From: Robertmurraya massiliosenegalensis JC6
Lineage (GTDB): Bacteria; Bacillota; Bacilli; Bacillales; Cytobacillaceae
DNA length: 61,252 bases
Direction of reading: 5' to 3'
Assembly: GCF_000311725.1 (NCBI RefSeq)
Contig: NZ_HE978514.1
Span: forward strand, 1 to 61,252
Part shown: one piece after another, positions 26,795-36,318 of the stretch
Layout of the letters: each line of letters begins with the position of its first letter
How positions within the stretch are numbered: the stretch's first letter is position 1
Translations under genes and position numbers: made by a program
The notes under the pieces: generated by a model
What the model was told of the DNA's origin: nothing
What the model saw: the letters and a program-made list of their open reading frames with translations, nothing else
Databases searched by the model: none

Positions 26795-27544
26795 ATGCTA
26801 AATAGCTATTTTGAAAAAGTAAGCCAATTACTACAATTCGTTTTAGAAAACGAAAATAAACAATTACAATTAGCAGCTGAAAAAGTCGCAATGAGTATCG
26901 AAAACGGTGGCATTATTCAATTGTTTGGATGCGGCCATTCACACATCCTCACTGAAGAAGTTTTCTATCGTGCTGGTGGATTAGTACCGATTAAACCGAT
27001 TTTATTTGAACCTCTAATGCTCCATGAAGGGGCAATGCGATCTTCCCAGTTGGAACGTAAAAATGATTATGCACAGAACTTTTTAACAGAGCATGAGATT
27101 AAAGAAAATGATATTGTCTTTGTATTATCTACTTCTGGTCGAAATCCTGTACCTGTTGATGTCGCCCAATACGCGAGAGAAAAAGGAGCTTTTGTCATTG
27201 GACTGACTTCTTTAGAGTATTCTCAAAGCCAACCATCTCGTCATAAAAGCGGAAAGCATCTTTATAATTCAGTTGATTTAGTAATTAATAATTACTCTGC
27301 AAAAGGAGATGCTATTTTAAGCTACGATAAAGTAAAGGTACCCTTTGCTCCTACTTCTACTGTTATTGGTGCAGCTATTTTAAATAGCATATTTGCAGAA
27401 GCTATTAAACTGATGGCGGATCATAACTTTGAACCACCCATCTTCTTAAGTGGAAATATGGAAGGTTCTGACGCGCATAATGAAGCATTAGTTAAAAAAT
27501 ATGAAAAACGTATTCCTTTACTAACCTTGAATGTGGAATCGTAA
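26795..27544 (+). CDS. SIS-domain phosphosugar-binding protein (UPF0309 type)
   Basis: A 249-residue SIS-fold protein. The phosphosugar-binding motif LSTSGRNPVPVDVAQ (about residues 110-125) and the early loop FGCGHSH are present. SIS proteins act as aldose-ketose isomerases or sugar-phosphate sensors. As the last gene of the PTS operon it probably isomerises or deacetylates/ammonolyses the imported sugar phosphate with its neighbours (inference). Confidence 0.83.
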   Translation: MLNSYFEKVSQLLQFVLENENKQLQLAAEKVAMSIENGGIIQLFGCGHSHILTEEVFYRAGGLVPIKPILFEPLMLHEGAMRSSQLERKNDYAQNFLTEHEIKENDIVFVLSTSGRNPVPVDVAQYAREKGAFVIGLTSLEYSQSQPSRHKSGKHLYNSVDLVINNYSAKGDAILSYDKVKVPFAPTSTVIGAAILNSIFAEAIKLMADHNFEPPIFLSGNMEGSDAHNEALVKKYEKRIPLLTLNVES

Positions 27545-27559
27545 TTGATTTAAAGCAGT

Positions 27560-27598
27560 AAAAAACAGTCAAGAGCATTGTTCTCTTGACTGTTTTTT
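27560..27598. terminator. Terminator at the end of the PTS operon
   Basis: Perfect 12-bp stem AACAGTCAAGAG (27564-27575) / CTCTTGACTGTT (27583-27594) with T-run on the right and A-run on the left, so it serves both strands. The following 27610-27752 interval has weak ends (TTTCGTAA at 27618, TTACGAAA at 27732) but no assigned function. Confidence 0.9.
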
Positions 27599-27756
27599 GT
27601 TATATAACTTAGGCTCATTTCGTAAACATTGTTGCTTTTTAGTCATAGATAGGAGAAAAAAGCCCTATTATTACTCGAGGTTCAAGTAAGCGAAATTAAT
27701 GTGTGTTCTAAAACCTCATTCACGACCATCATTACGAAAACAACGATAACTTAAAA

Positions 27757-29505
27757 TCAATTCTCTAACTGTTGAATTTGAAAAAGTTTATAATAGTTTC
27801 CTTGCTTTTCCATTAATTCTTCGTGACGTCCCATTTCGACGATTTCACCATTTTCAATTAAAACAATTCGATCGGCATGAGTAATCGTTGAAAGTCGGTG
27901 TGCCACGATAAAAGTCGTACGTTCCTTTGCAAGCTTCTCAAGTGCTTCTTGTATTAAATGCTCACTTTCTAAGTCTAGAGCGGAGGTTGCTTCATCTAAA
28001 ACGAGAATGGGAGGATTCTTAATAAAAACTCTTGCAATTGCCACCCTTTGCTTTTGACCACCAGAAAGCTTTACCCCTCGTTCGCCTACTTTAGTTTCGT
28101 AACCTTCAGGCAAATTCATAATAAAATCATGGGCATTCGCCGCTTTTGCTGCTTCGATCACTTCTTCATCGGTTGCATCAGGTTTTCCAATCAATATATT
28201 GGATTTAACTGACTCACTAAAGAGGATATTATCTTGTAAAACCATTCCGATTTTATCTCGCAATGTCCGAACTTGGAAATCACGAATATCAATGCCATCC
28301 AGAAGAATTCTCCCTTCGGTAACATCATAGAACCTTGGCAAAAGGCCCACGAGTGATGACTTACCGCCACCGCTCATACCGACAAGTGCAATCGTCTCCC
28401 CTTCCTGCACATCTAGTGAGATATTCTTTAACACTTTTTCTTCCTTTTCATCGTAGGCAAAGCTTACATTTTCCAATTGAATATGACCTGATACTTTTTC
28501 ACAGGGAATCGCATTTGGTTTGTCTTTAATATCATATTTTTCATCGATAAATTCAAAGACTCGATCCATTGAAGCGATCGATTGGGTTAACGTAGTTGAG
28601 GAGTTCACAAGTCTTCTTAATGGATTATAAAGACGATCAATATAGGCGATAAAGGCAGCCATTTCTCCGATCGATAAATGACCTTGAATGACTTGGTAAC
28701 CAGAAAATCCAATAACCAGTAATGGAGCAATATCGGTAATCGTATTAACGACGGCGAAGGCTTTCGCATTCCACTTCGTATGATCGATCGCTTTAGATAA
28801 GAAGTTACTATTTTGCGAATCAAATCGTTTTTGCTCCTCATCTTCGATCGCAAAGCTTTTTATGACAGGCATTCCTGATACCCTTTCATGCAAATAACTT
28901 TGCACCTCTGCCAGAGCTTGAGAGCGTCTCCTTGTCAGCTTTCTTAAATTCCCGAAAAAATACTTAATCGAAAAAGCATAAAAAGGAAACAGAATGAGCG
29001 ATACAATCGTTAACTTCACATCCATCGTCATCATGATCACAACGGCAATGGCAATCGTGGCAAGGTCTAACCATAAATTCATCAGCCCTGTGATGACAAA
29101 GGTTTTCGTCTGCTCCACGTCATTAATAACACGAGAGATAACTTCTCCAGCTTTTGTATTCGAATAATACTTGAAGCTTAATTTCTGGATATGTGTAAAA
29201 AGACGGTCTCTCACATCATAAAGGATCTTACTTGCCGTCCATTGCGCAAAATATTGACGATAATATTCTACTGGCGGCCGGACAATGAGAAAAATAACAA
29301 TCATAATCCCCATAATTAAGACGAGCTTACTTACTTTTTCATCTGCCGTTAACCCTGTATTTCCAACAATGTCATCCAATACATATTTAATTAGCAATGG
29401 AATCAATAATGGAATGGCAAACTTAATAATTCCAATCAAAATCGTTCCGATGATTTGAATCTTATATGGCTTTACAAAATGCATATACCTACGTATACTA
29501 TCCAA
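27757..29505 (-). CDS. ygaD: ABC exporter, fused permease-ATPase (YgaD)
   Basis: A 582-residue half-transporter of the multidrug/lipid exporter type. Six transmembrane helices (residues ~15-315) are followed by the nucleotide-binding domain with Walker [11 protein letters not shown], signature [14 protein letters not shown] and Walker [13 protein letters not shown]. It would work as a homodimer. It is the equivalent of B. subtilis YgaD, lying next to ygaC as there. Substrate unknown. Confidence 0.88.
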   Translation of the reverse strand: MDSIRRYMHFVKPYKIQIIGTILIGIIKFAIPLLIPLLIKYVLDDIVGNTGLTADEKVSKLVLIMGIMIVIFLIVRPPVEYYRQYFAQWTASKILYDVRDRLFTHIQKLSFKYYSNTKAGEVISRVINDVEQTKTFVITGLMNLWLDLATIAIAVVIMMTMDVKLTIVSLILFPFYAFSIKYFFGNLRKLTRRRSQALAEVQSYLHERVSGMPVIKSFAIEDEEQKRFDSQNSNFLSKAIDHTKWNAKAFAVVNTITDIAPLLVIGFSGYQVIQGHLSIGEMAAFIAYIDRLYNPLRRLVNSSTTLTQSIASMDRVFEFIDEKYDIKDKPNAIPCEKVSGHIQLENVSFAYDEKEEKVLKNISLDVQEGETIALVGMSGGGKSSLVGLLPRFYDVTEGRILLDGIDIRDFQVRTLRDKIGMVLQDNILFSESVKSNILIGKPDATDEEVIEAAKAANAHDFIMNLPEGYETKVGERGVKLSGGQKQRVAIARVFIKNPPILVLDEATSALDLESEHLIQEALEKLAKERTTFIVAHRLSTITHADRIVLIENGEIVEMGRHEELMEKQGNYYKLFQIQQLEN

Positions 29506-29600
29506 CCTGTTCCCCCCTAGTTGAAACGGACCTTAAAAAAACGCTGTATTCCTGGACACTACTTTCATTTGAGGACGATTATAATTTACCCAAATAAACA

Positions 29601-29627
29601 CCTGTTGAATTCATCAACAGGCGTTTT
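29601..29627. terminator. Terminator after ygaC
   Basis: CCTGTTGA (29601-29608) / TCAACAGG (29614-29621) with TTTT on the right and a T-rich minus-strand tail on the left. Confidence 0.65.
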
Positions 29628-29637
29628 CTACTTTACT

Positions 29638-30168
29638 TTAGCGTCTGTATGTTAAATATCGCTCATACCAAATATCAATAAAGTCCGCTGCAAAAGGGCC
29701 TTTTCTTTGACGAATCCAGCGAATGAGCTTATCCACATGGCTTTTTAAAATTTGATCAATGACCTCAGGATATTTCATTTCCTTTCGATGCCGTTCATAC
29801 TCATCCTCATCAAGTAAATTAAACGTCATATCTGGAAAAACTTTAATATCTAAATCATAGTCTATGTACTTCAAAGCTTCTCCATCAAAAATAAATGGTG
29901 AGCTTAAATTGCAATAATAATAAATGCCATCCTCACGAATCATTCCAATCACATTAAACCATAGTTGTGCATGAAAATAGCAGATTGCAGGCTCTCGTGT
30001 CACCCACGTTCTTCCATCCGATTCAGTCACAATTGTCCGATCATTTCCACCTATAACTAAATTTTGAGAGCCTTTAAGCACTGTCGTTTCATCCCATACT
30101 CGGTGGATATGACCATTATGCTTATAGCTATGAATTTGTATTGGTTCACCCTCCACAGGTACTTCCAT
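29638..30168 (-). CDS. ygaC: YgaC, DUF402 nucleoside di-/triphosphatase
   Basis: A 176-residue DUF402/UPF0374 protein, very close to B. subtilis YgaC through the segments [12 protein letters not shown] and [10 protein letters not shown]. Family members hydrolyse nucleoside tri- and diphosphates. The ATG at 30168 (AGGGAG upstream) gives the family length. The longer frame adds 14 unrelated residues. It lies between ygaD and ygaB as in B. subtilis. Confidence 0.9.
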   Translation of the reverse strand: MEVPVEGEPIQIHSYKHNGHIHRVWDETTVLKGSQNLVIGGNDRTIVTESDGRTWVTREPAICYFHAQLWFNVIGMIREDGIYYYCNLSSPFIFDGEALKYIDYDLDIKVFPDMTFNLLDEDEYERHRKEMKYPEVIDQILKSHVDKLIRWIRQRKGPFAADFIDIWYERYLTYRR

Positions 30169-30332
30169 TTTAGTCTCCCTACTTTCATTTCCGAACACGT
30201 TCGAGTACATTTTGACAATGACTCTTCACTTACAGCCATTGTAAAATCATTGAATTCGTTAACCTTATTCAAAAATAACAAAGCCTGTCCAGTTTCTCTT
30301 TCTATTATTATAACGGTAAAAGACGGAATTTA

Positions 30333-30365
30333 AAACAAAGAGCCATTGAAATATTTCAACGACTC
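30333..30365 (-). terminator. ygaB terminator
   Basis: On the minus strand the stem GAG-C-TTGAAAT / ATTTCAA-G-CTC (30340-30365, two mismatches) is followed by TTTGTTTT. Confidence 0.65.
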
Positions 30366-30403
30366 CATCCTTTATCCATTATTTTTTTTCGATTCCATAC
30401 ACT

Positions 30404-30664
30404 TTACACAAGGGCACGAACATCTTGATATGATTGAATTAATTCCTCTGTCTGTTGTTCAAACATCTCATGGATTTCCTTTAACTCTGCTTTCTTGCTG
30501 GCAATTTCCTGCTGAATGCTCTCTAATTTTGCTTGCTCCTGCAACTCGATAAGCTCCTTTTCGAGACCTTGACAACGCTCAATTTCCGATTGAAGAAATA
30601 ACAGTTTTTCCATCGTATCCATCTGTTCACTGACTAAACGGTTAAATTTATTCATGTTTAACAC
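30404..30664 (-). CDS. ygaB: YgaB, small coiled-coil protein
   Basis: An 86-residue, charged, fully helical protein with heptad patterning (coiled coil across residues ~8-75). The N-terminus MNKFNRLVSEQMDTMEKLL matches the YgaB family. Two Met codons are possible: the ATG at 30664, or one three codons later that matches the usual family start. Cytoplasmic; function unknown. Confidence 0.82.
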   Translation of the reverse strand: MLNMNKFNRLVSEQMDTMEKLLFLQSEIERCQGLEKELIELQEQAKLESIQQEIASKKAELKEIHEMFEQQTEELIQSYQDVRALV

Positions 30665-30849
30665 CGTCCTATAGCTGATTTAATTCCACGTTTAAATATA
30701 TTCGTTCCCCTTGGATGTATTCCTTTGACTAGTTATGTAATGATAACGGAGGTTTTGTCGAAAATGAGGATTCTTCCATATTTTTATTGTGTTCTGTTTT
30801 TAAGTGGCATGCTTAATATAGCTGGGGAAATTTACTTGGGGTTGATTAA

Positions 30850-31303
30850 CTCTGTTCGTCCTTAGCTTAATAAGCTTATTCGGACTCCTTCTCCTCATTC
30901 CTAGCTCGTTCTGTCCGAATTCCCCTTCTATTCGGACTCCCTTCCTCCTTTTCCTGCTCGACCTGTCCGAATTCCCCTTCTATTCGGACTCCCTTCCACT
31001 TTTTCCGCTCGCTCTGTCCGAATTCCCCTTCTATTCGGACTCCCTTGGCCTATTTCCTGCTCGACCTGTCCGAATTCCGCTTTCATTCGGACTCCCTTTC
31101 ACCTTTCCTAGCTCGCTCTGTCCGAATTCCCCTTCCATTCGGACTCCCTTTCACCTTTTCCTGCTCGACCTGTCCGAATTCCCCTTCTATTCGGACTCCC
31201 TTCCTCCTTTTCCTGCTCAACCTGTCCGAATTCCCCTTCTATTCGGACTCCCTTCCTCCTTTTCCTGCTCGACCTGTCCGAATTCCCCTTTCATTCGGAC
31301 TCC
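30850..31303. repeat. Tandem array of 52-bp hairpin units
   Basis: Eight units in which GTCCGAAT begins at 30913, 30965, 31016, 31068, 31120, 31172, 31224 and 31276 (period 52, once 51), plus a degenerate unit at about 30852. Each unit contains GTCCGAAT, a nine-base pyrimidine loop and ATTCGGAC, so each can form an 8-bp hairpin. Linkers are strongly pyrimidine-rich on the plus strand and end GCTCGACCT or GCTCGCTCT. The array fills the gap between ygaB and sspE. The 94-residue open frame across it is a by-product of the repeats. Confidence 0.92.
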
Positions 31304-31362
31304 CATCGAAAACCCGAGATTTCTTCTAAAAAATCGAAAATTCCCTAGCCTTTTCACAAAAA

Positions 31363-31405
31363 CAAAAGAATGCCCCTTCTACCATAAGAAGGGGCACTCT
31401 TTTTC
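31363..31405. terminator. sspE terminator
   Basis: Perfect GCCCCTTCT (31372-31380) / AGAAGGGGC (31387-31395) extended by A/T pairs, with TTTTT on the right and TTTTG on the minus-strand side. It lies 16 bases downstream of the sspE stop codon. Confidence 0.85.
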
Positions 31406-31420
31406 TAAGTATATGCGCTG

Positions 31421-31615
31421 TTAAGACTGTCCGAATTGGCCAGAGTTTTGAGATTTTTTAGATTCAGCTTGTTGGTTTTGCTTCTTTACCTCTTGAGCGT
31501 TTGTTTCGCTACCAAATTCAGTACCGAATTGCCCTTGTGAGCCAGCTGATTGAGCGTTTTGTTGGCGAACTTGTTGAATGTTAGTTCCAGCTTGAGATTT
31601 GTTTGGCTTTGCCAC
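31421..31615 (-). CDS. sspE: Gamma-type small acid-soluble spore protein
   Basis: A 64-residue Gln/Asn/Ser-rich gamma-type SASP. The GTG at 31615 is the start, 7 bases after GGAGGTGAT. The longer frame adds 11 residues. The segment GQFGTEFGSETNAQEV contains the GPR protease recognition sequence (usually TEFASET). The protein is an amino-acid reserve made under sigma-G in the forespore and degraded at germination. It has one main repeat, so it is shorter than the 84-residue B. subtilis SspE. Confidence 0.92.
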   Translation of the reverse strand: MAKPNKSQAGTNIQQVRQQNAQSAGSQGQFGTEFGSETNAQEVKKQNQQAESKKSQNSGQFGQS

Positions 31616-31691
31616 TGATATCACCTCCACGCATATTAATTTATCCATGCATGGAGATTACTATCCAATTATTTTATTGGAAAATAATTAC

Positions 31692-32462
<771 letters not shown>

Positions 32463-32555
32463 TTATTCTTCTTCAATTTTAGTCATTCTTTGCATAGATA
32501 TCAATTCAGAACAAAAGACTATACTCATATACATATTTGAAAGGAATGTTAAAAA

Positions 32556-32741
32556 ATGTACGAAGGAAGAGATATGACAGAACTCTCAATGATGTCGATA
32601 GCAAACTGGGATGAAGAAGAACTTGCCTATTTTCATCATTCTTTGCAACAAATGATGCCTTACTTAAACGCTGAAGGTCAAACGATTCATCGCGAAATTA
32701 TGGAAGAAATCGAAAATCGCGGTGGTTTAAAAAAAGGCTGA
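32556..32741 (+). CDS. yfhS: YfhS-like small protein
   Basis: A 61-residue acidic, Met-rich cytoplasmic protein beginning MYEGR. It resembles the YfhS family, found next to mutY in Bacillus. Function unknown. It may be sporulation-related through its B. subtilis counterpart. Ribosome site GAAAGGAA. Confidence 0.7.
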   Translation: MYEGRDMTELSMMSIANWDEEELAYFHHSLQQMMPYLNAEGQTIHREIMEEIENRGGLKKG

Positions 32742-32780
32742 TCGGCCCACTCCATTGAAAATAAACTTCATACTATGAGA

Positions 32781-32810
32781 AAAAAACGCCGTATTTAATC
32801 GGCGCTTTTT
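32781..32810. terminator. Shared terminator of yfhS and mutY
   Basis: CGCCG (32787-32791) / CGGCG (32800-32804), flanked by A-run and T-run, active in both directions. It overlaps the end of mutY. Confidence 0.8.
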
Positions 32811-33910
32811 AATGTAGACACATCTTTATAATATTGTTTCATGATTTTCTGATGGGACACGGGAAATGGATACTCATCAATATTTTCTAGGGTTGCGTAT
32901 TTTAAGGTATCAGTCTCTGTTATCTGGTTAACAAGTTGTCCTTCATACACTTGAATATCCCATTTTAAATGTGAAAAGATATGTTCTAATTGCCCCATAT
33001 TTTTTCCCAGTTTTACGTCTATTCCGAGCTGGTCTGATAGTAAGCTTTGAATATGACTCTTTTCTCGAGCAAAAGGGATGGATATTTCGACGTTAGGAAA
33101 TTCCCACATATTCGCTAATAAGCCGCTGCTTGGACGCTTATGAATGACGGTTTTACCTTCACTATCTTTCAATACAACTGCTGCAAGGCGAACGAGTCTC
33201 TGTTTTTTTGCCTTTGTTTTGACTGGTAGTTCTTTTTCCACTCCTTCATGAAAGGCGTGGCAATGCTCTCGAACCGGACATAGTAAACACGATGGAGAAG
33301 TTGGTGTACAAATAAGAGCACCAAGTTCCATCAAGGCTTGGTTAAAATAAGATGGATTTTCATGTGAGATCATTTCTTCAATTGCTTTCTCAAAAATTTT
33401 TCGTGTTGACGGTTTCGCAATATCATCCCAAATCGATAAAATACGAGAAATAACTCTCATCACATTGCCGTCCACGGCAGGTTCAGGAACTCCGTAAGCA
33501 ATCGATAAAATGGCTCCTGCTGTATAAGGTCCTACCCCTTTTAAAGTAGAAATTTCATCCTTTGTGTCAGGGACAGTTCCACCGTACTTTTCCTTGACTT
33601 CTTTAACAGCTGACTGAAGATTTCTTACTCTTGAGTAGTATCCTAATCCTTCCCAGGCTTTTAACACCTTTTCTTCATCGGCATCTGCTAAATCCTCCAA
33701 AGTGGGAAATTGGTCAATAAATCGATTGAAGTAAGGTATAACAGTGTCTACTCTTGTTTGCTGAAGCATGATTTCTGAAACCCATACCTTATATGGATCC
33801 TGATCCTTTCGCCAAGGAAGAACCCGTTGTTCTTTCGTGAACCAATCAATCAGATCATTTTGGAAGGCATTTTTGTTAACTAATTTTAGGTTTTTAAGTG
33901 AATCTGTCAT
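32795..33910 (-). CDS. mutY: A/G-specific adenine glycosylase MutY
   Basis: A 371-residue DNA repair enzyme removing adenine mispaired with 8-oxoguanine. Catalytic Glu in LQQTRVDT, helix-hairpin-helix [11 protein letters not shown], catalytic Asp in AVDGNV, and the [4Fe-4S] ligands C-x6-C-x2-C-x5-C ([17 protein letters not shown], about residues 203-219). The C-terminal NUDIX-like domain recognises 8-oxoG. Equivalent of B. subtilis YfhQ. Confidence 0.95.
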   Translation of the reverse strand: MTDSLKNLKLVNKNAFQNDLIDWFTKEQRVLPWRKDQDPYKVWVSEIMLQQTRVDTVIPYFNRFIDQFPTLEDLADADEEKVLKAWEGLGYYSRVRNLQSAVKEVKEKYGGTVPDTKDEISTLKGVGPYTAGAILSIAYGVPEPAVDGNVMRVISRILSIWDDIAKPSTRKIFEKAIEEMISHENPSYFNQALMELGALICTPTSPSCLLCPVREHCHAFHEGVEKELPVKTKAKKQRLVRLAAVVLKDSEGKTVIHKRPSSGLLANMWEFPNVEISIPFAREKSHIQSLLSDQLGIDVKLGKNMGQLEHIFSHLKWDIQVYEGQLVNQITETDTLKYATLENIDEYPFPVSHQKIMKQYYKDVSTLKSAD

Positions 33911-34106
33911 GATTATGCCTCCGGCTGTAAATTATATTAATAATTATTTGTGAACTTTTTTTAAATCAGTTTTAAAAATTGTGTAATGCAACTATATTTA
34001 CACCACAGATGTTGTTAAAATTATTATATATTAGTCAATCTTGCAAGTAGATCTTTTTTCTTTCATAAGATCACTTTAATTCTATCCTATAAGGAGGTTC
34101 ATCCTT

Positions 34107-35087
34107 TTGGACACTGGTACTCACTTAGTTATGGGGATAGCCCTCGGGGGACTTGCTACTCTCGATCCAGTCGTTGCAGGTAGTGCCGCCACGGCAACGA
34201 GCGTCATGATTGGAACGATCGTTGGCTCACAAGCTCCGGATGTTGATACCGTTCTTAAACTAAGAAATAATGCTGTATATATTCGAAATCACCGAGGAAT
34301 TACTCACTCAATTCCAGCTGTGTTATTATGGCCAATTGCCATCACAGCAGTTATCTATCCATTTTTCCCAGAAGCGAACCTTCTGCATCTTTGGTTATGG
34401 ACCTTTCTTGCCGTCTTTCTTCACGTCTTTGTCGACATTTTCAATGCCTATGGAACTCAGGCATTACGGCCATTTTCGAGCAAGTGGGTAGCTTTAGGAG
34501 TAATTAATACGTTTGACCCTTATATTTTTGGCTTACATGTACTTGGATTGTTTATTTGGTTAATGGGAGCTGACCCCGGATATACGTTCTTAACCTTATA
34601 TGTCATCCTTGTGGCCTATTATATTATGCGCTATTTCACACAGCGAAAAGTGATGAATGAAGTGCGGAGCCTCATCCCAGATGCGACGGATATTATCATT
34701 GCACCGACAATGAAGTTCCATCAATGGCGTATTGCTGTAATGAACAAAAATCAATTTTTCGTGGGCCGTGCCCATGATAACGATGTAACCATTCTTGACC
34801 AATTTGATCGAGTAAAAGTTCCATCTTCACCTGTCATTGATGCAGCCAAAAAGGATGAGAATTTATCTGCCTTTCTTTCCTTCTCTCCTGTATATCGCTG
34901 GGAAGTAGACGAATACGATGATTATTACGAAGTGAAGTTCATTGACTTACGTTATCGTAGTAAAGACCATTATCCTTTTGTTGCCGTCGTTCAGCTTGAT
35001 CAAGACTTAAATATTCTAACCTCTTATACAGGTTGGATCTTTAGCGAAGAGAAGCTGAGAAAGAAGTTAGAAATTATTCCAGGCTAA
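34107..35087 (+). CDS. yfhP: YfhP, membrane-bound metal-dependent hydrolase family
   Basis: A 326-residue YdjM/DUF457-type membrane protein. N-terminal metal-binding motif MDTGTHLVMG and later HRGITHS, with about five transmembrane helices through residue ~185, then a soluble C-terminal domain. The start is a TTG at 34107, 7 bases after AAGGAGGTT. No other start fits. B. subtilis YfhP regulates the neighbouring yfhQ-fabL region genes. A DNA-binding role cannot be confirmed here. Confidence 0.88.
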   Translation: MDTGTHLVMGIALGGLATLDPVVAGSAATATSVMIGTIVGSQAPDVDTVLKLRNNAVYIRNHRGITHSIPAVLLWPIAITAVIYPFFPEANLLHLWLWTFLAVFLHVFVDIFNAYGTQALRPFSSKWVALGVINTFDPYIFGLHVLGLFIWLMGADPGYTFLTLYVILVAYYIMRYFTQRKVMNEVRSLIPDATDIIIAPTMKFHQWRIAVMNKNQFFVGRAHDNDVTILDQFDRVKVPSSPVIDAAKKDENLSAFLSFSPVYRWEVDEYDDYYEVKFIDLRYRSKDHYPFVAVVQLDQDLNILTSYTGWIFSEEKLRKKLEIIPG

Positions 35088-35091
35088 TTTG

Positions 35092-35126
35092 AAATGTCCA
35101 ATTCCTCGGTGGAATTGGACATTTTT
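35092..35126. terminator. Bidirectional terminator between yfhP and yfhJ
   Basis: Perfect 14-bp stem AAATGTCCAATTCC (35092-35105) / GGAATTGGACATTT (35111-35124), T-run following. Confidence 0.9.
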
Positions 35127-35388
35127 AGTTCTCGTTCTTGTCCTCAAATAAATGACTATATTTCGGATTGCTTGCGAAAAATTCATGTAGCTTTTCACCG
35201 TAATTGTCAATCCATTGGCGGACGATTCGTTCGGTCATTTCGCTGCCTTTATACTCTCTCCCTGCCTTTGCCCGCGTTGTTTCAAAATCATCCCAAAGAA
35301 GCTCCACCCATGTTTGTGCTTGATGAACCGACATTTTTTTGTTTTTTGAAAGTAAAAGTTCCACTAACTTCTGTTGGTATTCCTGCAT
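35125..35388 (-). CDS. yfhJ: YfhJ family protein (WVELL motif)
   Basis: An 87-residue soluble protein containing WVELLWDDFETTRAKAG, the WVELL motif defining the YfhJ family. The ATG at 35388 with GAGGTGG upstream is preferred over an ATG seven codons earlier. Function unknown. Confidence 0.85.
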   Translation of the reverse strand: MQEYQQKLVELLLSKNKKMSVHQAQTWVELLWDDFETTRAKAGREYKGSEMTERIVRQWIDNYGEKLHEFFASNPKYSHLFEDKNEN

Positions 35389-35529
35389 TTCTTTCCACCT
35401 CACTGGCAACTTTTAGTCTGTCATAATTATGATACTTCATTGTAAATGTGCTCATACTATTAGTACGTGATTAGCATGATTGATTGATGTTCTTCACGTT
35501 TTTGATTACGTTTTTAGGGGGTAACTGTT

Positions 35530-35706
35530 TTGCGTAATAAAGCTAAAGGTTTCCCATATGAGAATCAAAATAAGTTCGAGGGAGAACCTCGAGCTAAAGC
35601 AGAATATGCCTCCAAGAGGGCAAATGGCACAACGAATACTCATCCACAAGAACGGATGAGGGCATCGAATAACCGAGAATCAGACACATCAGAACTGTTT
35701 GAGTAG
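35530..35706 (+). CDS. sspK: Small acid-soluble spore protein K
   Basis: A 58-residue minor SASP, recognisable from [20 protein letters not shown] and [10 protein letters not shown], both SspK signatures. It starts at a TTG (35530) after AGGGGG with normal spacing, and carries eight residues (SDTSELFE) beyond the usual C-terminus. Expressed in the forespore under sigma-G in B. subtilis. The adjacent YpzG-like gene may be cotranscribed. Confidence 0.9.
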   Translation: MRNKAKGFPYENQNKFEGEPRAKAEYASKRANGTTNTHPQERMRASNNRESDTSELFE

Positions 35707-35773
35707 GAATTTTGATTTTGCTTGCATCCATGTTTTTCTCTGAAAAATACTTTTTTTCGGGAGGCTGCATAAA

Positions 35774-35932
35774 ATGGGAAATTCGAAAAAATTCTTTGAC
35801 AAGAATCCGTATTCAAGCCCATTTACTTCGCCAAATTTTCGTACGAAGCATGCACATTCTCAAGTTAACGGAGAAACAAAGGAAACGCAAGATATCATTA
35901 TCCTCCATCACCAAATCCGGAAAAATTCTTAA
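35774..35932 (+). CDS. YpzG family small protein
   Basis: A 52-residue polar protein with the pattern KHAHSQVNGETKETQ followed by a hydrophobic IIIL and a basic end, matching the YpzG family. The ATG at 35774 follows GGGAGGC. YpzG proteins are short, probably spore-associated proteins of unknown function. Downstream of sspK and ahead of a strong terminator. Confidence 0.78.
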   Translation: MGNSKKFFDKNPYSSPFTSPNFRTKHAHSQVNGETKETQDIIILHHQIRKNS

Positions 35933-35956
35933 AATTTCACACACCTTCGTCAAACC

Positions 35957-35990
35957 AATAACCAGAGCTTTTTTGGCTCTGGTTATTTTA
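35957..35990. terminator. Terminator shared by YpzG-like gene and yfhH
   Basis: Perfect 12-bp stem AATAACCAGAGC (35957-35968) / GCTCTGGTTATT (35976-35987), T-rich tail on the right. The left side serves yfhH, whose stop codon lies within the stem. Confidence 0.85.
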
Positions 35991-36303
35991 AGTTTTTTAG
36001 CATCGAGATGGGTAATGCCTCTTCTTCCTTACTTTCACCAAGTCGGTATCCCCAAGCAAAGACCCCGTTCAAATACGATACTTGAAAATACTTCCCTGGA
36101 TCCCCTTCTATTTCATAAATGTCTTTTTTCTTAATATCCTTCGGGTTCATTAAATATGCCTTTGCCATAATTGCTTTGCGCTCTAGGACAGCAAATTCGT
36201 TGACCATCCCCATTTGTTCCGCTTTTCGAGCTTGTTCTTTAAGCTTGGCAATTTCCTGTCTAAGTTCGTGCTCACTCAATTCGCTGAATCTTTTATCTTC
36301 CAT
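35983..36303 (-). CDS. yfhH: YfhH family protein
   Basis: A 106-residue soluble protein. The N-terminal half is a helical, coiled-coil-like segment (LRQEIAKLKEQARKAEQMG). The C-terminal half resembles the small barrel of YfhH/DUF1811 (YEIEGDPGKYFQVSYLNGVF). ATG at 36303 with AGAGGTGA. The longer frame begins in the ribosome site. It lies 16 bases downstream of recX. Confidence 0.85.
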   Translation of the reverse strand: MEDKRFSELSEHELRQEIAKLKEQARKAEQMGMVNEFAVLERKAIMAKAYLMNPKDIKKKDIYEIEGDPGKYFQVSYLNGVFAWGYRLGESKEEEALPISMLKNLK

Positions 36304-36318
36304 TATTGTCACCTCTGA

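Noticed and set aside
27610-27752. Possible small inverted-repeat element
   Set aside because: Only eight-base complementary ends (TTTCGTAA/TTACGAAA) and no second copy found in the window.
30850-31303. Possible CRISPR array
   Set aside because: Units are contiguous 52-bp repeats with near-identical linkers instead of unique spacers, and no cas genes are nearby.
31045-31329. 94-residue plus-strand open frame rich in Ser/Pro/Leu/Phe
   Set aside because: It is generated by the 52-bp tandem hairpin units. It has no ribosome site and is repetitive only because the DNA is.
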